Part shown: positions 56,385-64,000 of the stretch, one piece after another | How positions within the stretch are numbered: the first letter of the stretch is position 1 | Layout: every line of letters starts with the position of its first letter | NCBI GenBank assembly: GCA_014859655.1 | Contig: JACUTT010000007.1 | Coordinates: forward strand, 1-64,000 | Length of the DNA stretch: 64,000 nt | Source of the DNA: Campylobacterales bacterium | GTDB lineage: Bacteria; Campylobacterota; Campylobacteria; Campylobacterales; Sulfurimonadaceae | Reading direction: 5' to 3' | Made by a program: the position numbers and the translations under genes | The notes under the pieces: generated by a model | Seen by the model: the letters and a program-made list of their open reading frames with translations, nothing else | Database searches by the model: none | Told to the model about the DNA's origin: nothing

Positions 56385-58070
56385 ATGCGTAGCGATATTA
56401 TCAAACGCGGATTTGACAAAACACCTCACCGTTCGCTTCTTCGTGCAACGGGACTCAAAGATGAAGATTTTGACAAGCCTTTTATCGGTGTTGCCAACAG
56501 CCACATCGATATTATTCCCGGACACTTTTTTCTTCAGGAGTACGGACGCATCGTTAAAGAAGCCATCCGTGAAGCCGGCGGCGTGCCTTTTGAGTTCAAC
56601 ACCATCGGTGTTGACGATGGGATCGCCATGGGACACGATGGAATGCTTTACTCTCTTCCTTCGCGCGAGCTGATCGCCGACTGTATCGAGACCGTCATGC
56701 AGGCGCACAAACTTGATGCGCTGATCTGCATCCCCAACTGCGACAAGATCGTTCCGGGAATGCTGATGGGCGCGCTGCGCGTCAATGTACCGACCATCTT
56801 CGTCTCCGGCGGTCCGATGGCTGCGGGGCATAAAAAAGACGGGACGCCTATCGACCTTGCGACTGCCTTTGAAGCCGTCGGACAGCACTCCGAGGGCAAT
56901 ATGACCGACGAAGAGCTCTACGAGATCGAGTGCGAGGCCTGCCCGAGCGGCGGCTCATGCTCGGGCATGTTTACGGCAAACTCCATGAACACCCTATGCG
57001 AAGCGATGGGCGTTGCCTTACCGGGCAACGGAACCGTGCTTGCGATGACGCCAGAGCGTATCGAAATGGTCAAAGTTGCGGCAAAACGTATCGTAGAGAT
57101 GGCTAAAAGCGAGGATCCGAAGTGGAAGATGCGTAACATCTTGAACGCGGATGCGATCCACAACGCCTTCGTTATCGACATGGCCATGGGCGGTTCTTCA
57201 AATACGGTTTTGCACCTGCTTGCCATCGCCAAAGAGGCGGAGGTCGATTTTGACATCACCAACATCAATGAGATAGGCAAACAAGTCGCGCATATCGCGA
57301 AGATCTCCCCCTCGCTGAGCACCGTGCATATGGATGACATCAACCGTGCCGGCGGCGTCAATGCCGTCATGAAAGAGGTCAGCAAACGCGGCAGCGTCTT
57401 CCGCGGACATGTGATGACCGTCACGGGCGAGACCCTGGCCGAGCGCATCAAAGATGCCGACATCAAAGACACAAACATCATCCATACCAATGAAAATGCC
57501 TTCTCGCCCGTCGGCGGACTCTCCATACTCTTTGGAAACCTTGCCGAAGAGGGCGCTGTCGTCAAGACGGCCGGCATCACGCCAAACATGCGCCAGTTCA
57601 AAGGCGCGGCGATCTGCTTTAACTCTCAGCAAGAAGCCATCACCGGGATCATGGGCCACAAGGTCAAGGCAGGAAATGTCGTCGTTATCCGCTACGAGGG
57701 ACCAAAAGGCGGACCGGGAATGCAGGAGATGCTTGCACCAACCTCACTCATCATGGGAATGGGTCTGGGCGAGAGCGTCGCGCTGATCACGGACGGCCGT
57801 TTCTCCGGTGCTACACGCGGGGCTTCTATCGGCCACGTCTCTCCAGAAGCTGCCGAAGGCGGGATGATCGGTCTGATCGAAGACGGGGACGAGATCGAAC
57901 TGGACGTCGACACCCACCTCCTTCAGCTCAATGTCGATGCAGAAGAGCTTGAACGCCGCCGTCTTCACTTCAAACCCTTAAAAAAAGAGATCGCCTCAAA
58001 ATGGCTCAAGCGCTATAGCCTGCTCGTGAGCAATGCTTCTAACGGAGCGGCGCTGAAAACGGAACTCTAA
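56385..58070 (+). CDS. ilvD: Dihydroxy-acid dehydratase
   Basis: [62 protein letters not shown]. Confidence 0.97.
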   Translation: MRSDIIKRGFDKTPHRSLLRATGLKDEDFDKPFIGVANSHIDIIPGHFFLQEYGRIVKEAIREAGGVPFEFNTIGVDDGIAMGHDGMLYSLPSRELIADCIETVMQAHKLDALICIPNCDKIVPGMLMGALRVNVPTIFVSGGPMAAGHKKDGTPIDLATAFEAVGQHSEGNMTDEELYEIECEACPSGGSCSGMFTANSMNTLCEAMGVALPGNGTVLAMTPERIEMVKVAAKRIVEMAKSEDPKWKMRNILNADAIHNAFVIDMAMGGSSNTVLHLLAIAKEAEVDFDITNINEIGKQVAHIAKISPSLSTVHMDDINRAGGVNAVMKEVSKRGSVFRGHVMTVTGETLAERIKDADIKDTNIIHTNENAFSPVGGLSILFGNLAEEGAVVKTAGITPNMRQFKGAAICFNSQQEAITGIMGHKVKAGNVVVIRYEGPKGGPGMQEMLAPTSLIMGMGLGESVALITDGRFSGATRGASIGHVSPEAAEGGMIGLIEDGDEIELDVDTHLLQLNVDAEELERRRLHFKPLKKEIASKWLKRYSLLVSNASNGAALKTEL

Positions 58071-58084
58071 GCTAGAAAGCGCCT

Positions 58085-58360
58085 CTACAGCATCTCCGAC
58101 TCCATCTCGCACTGCAGTTCGGGAAACCTCTGCTCCAGCAGGGTTTCGATGCTTTGGAGTATCTGCGCGGCAAGCTTTTCATTGGCAGCCGCATAGACGA
58201 CTGCCAGCTCCGCCTCTTTGGGATACTCCGAACTCACATCAAGCAGCGATACATTCAGCTTCTTCAAGGCCTCTTTGACGCGGTTTGTGACCGAACGCCT
58301 CCCTTTGAGCGACTCCACATAGGGAAGTTCTATGCGGATGAGTAGATTTGCGATGACCAT
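58085..58360 (-). CDS. DUF503/YlxP-like protein
   Basis: MVIANLLIRIELPYVESLKGRRSVTNRVKEALKKLNVSLLDVSSE. Confidence 0.72.
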   Translation of the reverse strand: MVIANLLIRIELPYVESLKGRRSVTNRVKEALKKLNVSLLDVSSEYPKEAELAVVYAAANEKLAAQILQSIETLLEQRFPELQCEMESEML

Positions 58361-58389
58361 AATCTCTCCTTTTGACGCGGGATTTGGTA

Positions 58390-60180
58390 TTAGAGCCGTT
58401 CAGGCACTTTGCGACGTTCAAACTCCGGCACGATCTTCTGTAGCGCGACTATCTTGTTCTCTGCTGCGAAGAGCTCTTCTATATCCTTTTTCAGTCTTTG
58501 GATATCGTAGGGTGTCGGCCGGCTGACAAATATCGACTCATAGCTTGTCTTCTGCTCGCTCTCATCAAGCATCAGCTCTTCGTAGAGCTTCTCTCCCGGA
58601 CGTAGACCGCTGAAGGAGATAGTCACCTTCCCTTCTTTACCGTAGAGCTGGATCATCTTTCGGGCCAGATCAACAATCTTCACCGGCTCGCCCATATCCA
58701 GGATAAAGAGCTCGTTCCCCTTCGCGATGGAGGCGGCCTGAAGCACGAGCTGGCAGGCCTCGGGGATAAGCATAAAGTAGCGCGTCATCTCCGGATGCGT
58801 CACCGTCACCGGCCCACCCTGCTCGATCTGCCGTCGGAACTTCGGAATGACCGAACCACTTGAGCCCAGCACATTGCCAAAACGCACGGCTACGATCTCC
58901 GTTTCTTTGCTGTCGATATTTTGCGCATAAAGCTCCGTCACCCGCTTCGTCGCGCCCATCACATTGGTCGGGCGCACCGCCTTGTCGGTCGAGATGATCA
59001 CCAGTTTCTGTACGCCATATACGATGCTCAGATCGATGACATTCATCGTGCCCAAAATGTTGTTTTTAACGGCACTCTCTACATTCTCCTCGCAAAGGGG
59101 AACATGCTTGTAAGCCGCCGCATGGATAACGATCTGCGGTCTGAACGCCTCGAAAACACTCCGAAGTTCCTCAGCATTTACCACAGAGAGAAGCCTTGCC
59201 TCGGCCAAAGGAAGCTCCTCTTTGATCGTATAGAGGTTGAATTCCGCATGATCAAGAAGTAGCAGCGAGGCCGCGCCAAAACGCTGGCACTGCCGGGCAA
59301 TCTCGCTCCCTATGCTACCCCCCGCCCCCGTGATCAGCACTTTTTTATCTTTGATAAATGCGGCGATCAAGGCAGGATCAAGATCTTTGGGGTGGCGGGC
59401 GAGAAGGTCCTCAATGGAAAGGTCATCGAGTTTTTCATGCTGTGAACCCAATATCCTGGCCATCTTGATCTCTTTGATACCCGTGTCCTGAAGCCGCTGA
59501 ACGAGTGCCTTGAGGTCACTCTGGACGAGATCCGTCGTAATGATAGCTGCTGTAAGACCTAGCGCCTCGATCTCTTTTTCAAGATCCTTTTCCGCGTATA
59601 CTTTGATCTTATTGATATAGGTATTGACCGCGCTCTCATTTTCTTTAAGGATAGCAAAGATTGCAACAGGAAAATAGTCAAGCTCACCGTTTAGTGCACT
59701 TTTGATAATGGAACTGGTTTTGGGGTTGACCCCGATGATAAGGGTCGGCTTGCTATTATCGCGCTTTATCTGCTCAAACAGAGCCCGCTTTGAGATGCGA
59801 AGCGCCCCGGTAAACATCAAAGACAAAAAGAGATCAATAAGAATAACGCTTCGCGGCATCGGCATAAAAAAGTCATAAAATAGGTAAAAAAGTGCCGTAA
59901 ACACGATTGCTGCACTGATGTGGGCCTTGAGCAAACGCAGTACATCCTCAAGACCGAAAAAACGCCAGGTGATATTATAAACGTTGAAAAGAAAAAAGAA
60001 GAAGATCTTAAGCAGGGCAAGGGCAATAAAAACTGTTGAAAAGTTTGCCGTAAAATTAGGATCAATCTCAAAGTCAAAACGCAGAGCATAGGCAAGCTCA
60101 AGAGAGAAAAAAAATAAAAGAAGATCACTAATAAGAAAAAATACAAGACGCTTTAAAAAGCTAGGCTGGAAAAGGTTCAA
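58390..60180 (-). CDS. Membrane nucleotide-sugar 4,6-dehydratase (PglF/WbpM/CapD family)
   Basis: N-terminal TMs; KKVLITGAGGSIGSEIARQCQRFGA; VIISTDKAVRPTNVMGATKRVTELYAQ. Confidence 0.93.
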   Translation of the reverse strand: MNLFQPSFLKRLVFFLISDLLLFFFSLELAYALRFDFEIDPNFTANFSTVFIALALLKIFFFFLFNVYNITWRFFGLEDVLRLLKAHISAAIVFTALFYLFYDFFMPMPRSVILIDLFLSLMFTGALRISKRALFEQIKRDNSKPTLIIGVNPKTSSIIKSALNGELDYFPVAIFAILKENESAVNTYINKIKVYAEKDLEKEIEALGLTAAIITTDLVQSDLKALVQRLQDTGIKEIKMARILGSQHEKLDDLSIEDLLARHPKDLDPALIAAFIKDKKVLITGAGGSIGSEIARQCQRFGAASLLLLDHAEFNLYTIKEELPLAEARLLSVVNAEELRSVFEAFRPQIVIHAAAYKHVPLCEENVESAVKNNILGTMNVIDLSIVYGVQKLVIISTDKAVRPTNVMGATKRVTELYAQNIDSKETEIVAVRFGNVLGSSGSVIPKFRRQIEQGGPVTVTHPEMTRYFMLIPEACQLVLQAASIAKGNELFILDMGEPVKIVDLARKMIQLYGKEGKVTISFSGLRPGEKLYEELMLDESEQKTSYESIFVSRPTPYDIQRLKKDIEELFAAENKIVALQKIVPEFERRKVPERL

Positions 60181-61166
60181 TCAAAAGCCTTCATGTTGTC
60201 AATAAGTTTTGTAAGAGCATATAATAGCACCAATAGGGCCAAAAAGAGATACAAATAGCTCTCCTGTGAACTGATAAAGAGTGCGGCAATGATCAGAAGG
60301 TTGATGCCTATGGATAGCAAAACAACTTTGTCATGGCTATAGCCGGCCTGGGTGAGACGCTGATAGGCATGTTTTTTATGCGCGAGCGAAAGTTTTTCCC
60401 CTCGCTTCAAACGCCTAAGAAGGGTTAGTGTTGCATCAAACCAGAAGAGCGAAAGCAGCATCATCCAGCCTAGGAAATTAGGGGTATCGGCATCGTAGAG
60501 CATCAGCACTGCGAAGATAAAGCCCAAAGGCGCACTGCCGACATCGCCCATAAAAATAGAGGCTTTATGCCAGTTAAACAGCAGAAAACCCGCCGATGCG
60601 GTAGCAACAAAGAGTGCCGGAAAGCTGCCGAAGAGCAGATAGGCACCCATCCCGACAATAAGCGCCTGGCTTGCGGCATAACCGTCGATGCCATCGATAA
60701 AATTGTAGAGATTGCTCATCCAGACAATGCCAAAGAGCGCAACAAGGTTAAGCCAAAAACCAGAAAGTGCAAAGCTTGAAAATTCAAGTGTCTCTACACC
60801 GTCCAAAGCGTATAGCGCAACAGCCGCGCTGAGAATCTGGACCCCCAAACGCAGGCCTGCAGAGAGCGGATGGATATCATCGATCAAACTGATAATGACC
60901 ACCGGAAGCGTCGACAAAAGCGCGAAAAAGAGATTTGGATCGACCATGGCTTCTGTGTAAAGATATACAAGTACCGCATAAAATGCGATCATGATCGCCA
61001 GACCACCCCCTTTTGGCGTGGGCCTAGTGTGCGAACTGCGGGCATTAGGATGGTCAAGAAGCTCTTTTTTGCGAGCAATGTGTCTGACGATCACAGTCAA
61101 AAGAAGCGCCGCAAAAAAAGTCGCCAAGGCGAGGATATAGATCACTTTTTCTTCTCCCGGTACCAC
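60177..61166 (-). CDS. Polytopic phosphoglycosyltransferase (WecA/WbpL/MraY superfamily)
   Basis: LDHPNARSSHTRPTPKGGGLAI; VWMSNLYNFIDGIDGYAASQA; FMGDVGSAPLGFIF. Confidence 0.92.
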   Translation of the reverse strand: MVPGEEKVIYILALATFFAALLLTVIVRHIARKKELLDHPNARSSHTRPTPKGGGLAIMIAFYAVLVYLYTEAMVDPNLFFALLSTLPVVIISLIDDIHPLSAGLRLGVQILSAAVALYALDGVETLEFSSFALSGFWLNLVALFGIVWMSNLYNFIDGIDGYAASQALIVGMGAYLLFGSFPALFVATASAGFLLFNWHKASIFMGDVGSAPLGFIFAVLMLYDADTPNFLGWMMLLSLFWFDATLTLLRRLKRGEKLSLAHKKHAYQRLTQAGYSHDKVVLLSIGINLLIIAALFISSQESYLYLFLALLVLLYALTKLIDNMKAFD

Positions 61167-62011
61167 TGCACCATTCTCCTGATACCCTCGTCGGTGCTGA
61201 AAGGATTATGCAGCTGCAACTTTTCTTTTGTGGCGGTATTGTCAAGACAAAGGTTGCCGTAAAGGCGTTGATAGAGCAGAGGCTTTAGAAGTTTCAGTCC
61301 TATTTGAAGTGGCAAGAAAGGGAACAGAAGCAAGGACTTGTCCAGAGCGGCGGAGATCTTCTTTATAAGCCCGGATGTGCTCAGCGGCAGGTCATCGCTT
61401 GCCAAAAAAATACCTTCCTGCTCTTGCTTAATGATCTCGGCTATAAGGTGGGACAAGTTGCCGACATAGACCATGCTGCGCTTGTTCTCAATTCCACCAA
61501 AAGGAAGAAAAGAAAATCTATCCGTTAACTCTATCAATCTTAAAATATTTGCTTTTACCCCTTCTCCATAAACAACAGGGGTACGTATTATCGAGACCTT
61601 AAATGTCTCATCGGCCAAGCTAAGAAGAACATTCTCAGCATCAAGTTTACTCTGTCCGTAGGGATCTTTGGGCTGGCAAGGACTCTTTTCATCATAAGCA
61701 GTTTCGCTCTCTTCTCCGTAGACCTTGACACTGCTCATAAAAATAAACTGTTTGACCCCCGAAGCTTTCGCCATGGCAGCAAAATGCACTGTTTTATCGA
61801 CGTTTATCTCATGATACAGCTCTTCAGAAATTTTGTCCATCCGGTGAACCAACGCAGCAAGATGTATAACCGTGCTGATAGTTGCAAACGTATACTCTTT
61901 TATTTCGTCATTAGCAAATGAAAATGTCATGACTCTGTAGTCCTGATGCAAGCTTTTACATAGATGTGCACCAATAAAGCCATCTGCTCCTGTGATCAGT
62001 AGATCTTTCAT
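61142..62011 (-). CDS. NAD-dependent epimerase/reductase (WbpV/GalE-like)
   Basis: LLITGADGFIGAHLCKSL; SSVKVYGEESETAYDEKSPCQPKDPYGQSKLDAE; VVYGEGVKANILRLIELTDRFSFLPFGGIENKRSMVYVGNLSHLI. Confidence 0.9.
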   Translation of the reverse strand: MKDLLITGADGFIGAHLCKSLHQDYRVMTFSFANDEIKEYTFATISTVIHLAALVHRMDKISEELYHEINVDKTVHFAAMAKASGVKQFIFMSSVKVYGEESETAYDEKSPCQPKDPYGQSKLDAENVLLSLADETFKVSIIRTPVVYGEGVKANILRLIELTDRFSFLPFGGIENKRSMVYVGNLSHLIAEIIKQEQEGIFLASDDLPLSTSGLIKKISAALDKSLLLFPFLPLQIGLKLLKPLLYQRLYGNLCLDNTATKEKLQLHNPFSTDEGIRRMVQWYREKKK

Positions 62012-63123
62012 CGCAAAATTTCTTTTATCTTTTTTTGCATTATGGCATTGACTATTGTATCGCTAAAATGCTCTGCCACCAGATCTCTTCCGCGACTTCC
62101 CATCAGCTTGATCGTATCAGGCGACAATAGCAGTGTTTTTTCGATCGCCTGTATTAGCGATGACACATTACGCGGATAACATAAATAGCCGTTATACCCA
62201 TCAACACAGAGCTCTTTACACCCAGGAATATTCGATGTAACAATAAGTTTTTCACAGCTGCATGCCTCTAGAAGAACCCTAGAGAGCCCCTCACGATAGC
62301 TTGGCAGCACTATTACATCCGCCAGTTTGTAAAAGTCCTTGATCTGATCAGTCGCTCCAAGATAGCTGATGATGCCTTGTTTTTGATATTTATTTATTTC
62401 AGGCAGCGCGATGGATGAAGGGTTGTCTTTGTCAGGAACCCCCGCCAATAAAAATGTTGCTTGCTTGTGCAACGCAGCAGCAGCAGCAAGGTATTCTTCG
62501 ACACCTTTGTCTTTTAAAAGGCGCGCCACCATCAAAAAAACAAAGGGGACTGAAGCAGATATGGTTTTATCACAATGGTGAAATTCATTCAGGTTTACAC
62601 CTTCTCCGGGTAAAACAGCACACTTCACTTCTGCGGCAAGTCCCCTGGCAACGAAGAGACTTTTGTCATCTTCATTGAGAAAAAATATCGTGGAGACCTT
62701 TTTTTGAGACCATCGATAGAGCAAGCTCACCAGTTGTGTAACTGTGTTGTTGTGAATCATTGCTGAACCAATCCCGGTAACTACTGAGATAGAAGGTATA
62801 TTCAAAATCCCAGAAGCAAAACTGCCAAAAATATTGGGCTTGATTGTGTAGTGGATAACAAGGTCTGGACGCAAAGCGCGGTAAAGTCTCAAGAGCCTAA
62901 AAAAGTAGACGCAATCCTTCAGAGGATTCATTCCTTTGCGGTTTATATTGACTTGAATAAACTCAACATCCAAACGCTGAAGCACGCCCGTTGAATCCAA
63001 GGAAAAGTCATCGCTGTCTGCAATACAGATAACCTTGTACTCTTGTGCTAACTCTTCAATCAGAGATTGTCGAAATCGCGTTATGGTCCAGAGTATATTG
63101 GAGTTGATGATAATTTTTTTCAC
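62008..63123 (-). CDS. Glycosyltransferase, GT4-like (PglA-related)
   Basis: GIGSAMIHNNTVTQLVSLLYR; LMVARLLKDKGVEEYLAAAAAL; VIVLPSYREGLSRVLLEACSCEKLIVTSNIPGCKEL. Confidence 0.9.
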   Translation of the reverse strand: MKKIIINSNILWTITRFRQSLIEELAQEYKVICIADSDDFSLDSTGVLQRLDVEFIQVNINRKGMNPLKDCVYFFRLLRLYRALRPDLVIHYTIKPNIFGSFASGILNIPSISVVTGIGSAMIHNNTVTQLVSLLYRWSQKKVSTIFFLNEDDKSLFVARGLAAEVKCAVLPGEGVNLNEFHHCDKTISASVPFVFLMVARLLKDKGVEEYLAAAAALHKQATFLLAGVPDKDNPSSIALPEINKYQKQGIISYLGATDQIKDFYKLADVIVLPSYREGLSRVLLEACSCEKLIVTSNIPGCKELCVDGYNGYLCYPRNVSSLIQAIEKTLLLSPDTIKLMGSRGRDLVAEHFSDTIVNAIMQKKIKEILR

Positions 63124-63124
63124 G

Positions 63125-64000
63125 CTAGATTTTCAATTTGAATACTTTGGCGTGCGGATCTAAAATCACCGCCTCAAAGAGATCAGGATCATACTCCTCA
63201 AGGACAAAAAGTTGTATATAGAGCGAATTTAGCATTTTATCATCAAGCAGAAGAAATTGATTGTAACTTCGCATGTAGATAATATTGAGGGCGCCTTCGT
63301 GGTGGATCTTTTGCACCTGCTTCACCAGTGTACCGCTGTTGTCATATTCGACAGTGATAAATTTCGCTAAAGGAATCTTCTGTTCACCGATAGTTATAAT
63401 ACCTTTCTCCTTTTCAAGAGCCACCCCGTTACCGAGGTGCAACATAGCGCCCGCATCTTTGAATCCCGTGCTTGCATAAAAGAATGAGCGCTCCTTCTGC
63501 TGACCGCTTGTAAGATCGATATTACTAAACAGTGCAACCGTAGGAAAAATATTCATCATGCGCATTGGCAAATAAAAATAGATATTTCGTGTGGCTTGCG
63601 GCGGAGTAAAATCTTTTGAGCCGAGTGCAGCAATAAAGCTGTTGATATCGGTCGCATTGTAGTCTTTCATCGCCTCGATAATGTTAGACGAAAATCTTTC
63701 CTTGAACGAGCGCTCAGTGTACTCAACATCCATACGTGCCATATTGGCCGATTCGGCAGGCGGATGCGTCAGCGCAAAGCTGACCGGGAAGTTCACCTTG
63801 CCGGTGTGCTTACCTCCGTCAACAAGTGTCTTTACATCGCTGTAGTAGCGGATAGGATACCCGAAGTCCCACCATGTCACAACATAATCTTCTCTATCCG
63901 CGATCGTTCCAAGCTTGTCCAGTATTTCGACTTCTTGCGTGGTGAACACAGTAGGGACTCTGTAGTCAATAACATGCGAAATATTGGGGTAGAGCACGGC
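63125..64000 (-). CDS. pglB: Oligosaccharyltransferase PglB/STT3 family, C-terminal part (continues beyond window)
   Basis: YVVTWWDFGYPIRYYSDVKTLVDGGKHTGKVNFPVSFAL contains the WWDxGY catalytic-domain motif; N-terminus outside the window. Confidence 0.88.
   Translation of the reverse strand, partial: AVLYPNISHVIDYRVPTVFTTQEVEILDKLGTIADREDYVVTWWDFGYPIRYYSDVKTLVDGGKHTGKVNFPVSFALTHPPAESANMARMDVEYTERSFKERFSSNIIEAMKDYNATDINSFIAALGSKDFTPPQATRNIYFYLPMRMMNIFPTVALFSNIDLTSGQQKERSFFYASTGFKDAGAMLHLGNGVALEKEKGIITIGEQKIPLAKFITVEYDNSGTLVKQVQKIHHEGALNIIYMRSYNQFLLLDDKMLNSLYIQLFVLEEYDPDLFEAVILDPHAKVFKLKI

Noticed and set aside
1-64000. CRISPR array or cas genes
   Set aside because: No regularly spaced direct repeats and no Cas-like proteins seen; the only tandem repeat is the two-unit 45-bp repeat at 41543-41632.

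Overview
The window looks like a chromosomal segment of a Campylobacterota (Sulfurimonas/Sulfurovum-like) bacterium. This is inferred from gene content: mqnA (futalosine pathway), flgB-flgC-fliE near a class B PBP gene, a remote CheZ, a DUF3972-like protein and a pglB-type N-glycosylation locus. Most of it is dense core metabolism: moaD/E-moeA, NAD-GDH, mqo, gltX, accBC, dcd, asnB, purE, glnA, leuA, pbp1A, bioF, maf, alaS, murG, ftsW, panC, prfB, ilvD and a Gly-Leu-Cys-Ser tRNA operon. I did not find a complete, clearly new defence or mobile system. The observations most worth checking are: (i) the 3' part of a pglB-type oligosaccharyltransferase beside a WbpV/WbpL/WbpM-like trio at the right edge; (ii) a coiled-coil protein gene beside a CitE-like C-C lyase, then AMMECR1, a decayed CZB domain and a DUF89 phosphatase (19.5-23.1 kb); (iii) a GIY-YIG/DUF4357 gene and neighbours between fliE and the PBP gene; (iv) a scattered non-coding repeat family (GGGCACCTCT / GAAACATCGCTnTGCGA) and a 45-bp tandem repeat in an element graveyard at 41.1-41.65 kb; (v) two gene relics, a frameshifted response regulator and a frameshifted CZB domain. 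All family calls come from reading the translations by eye; no searches were run.
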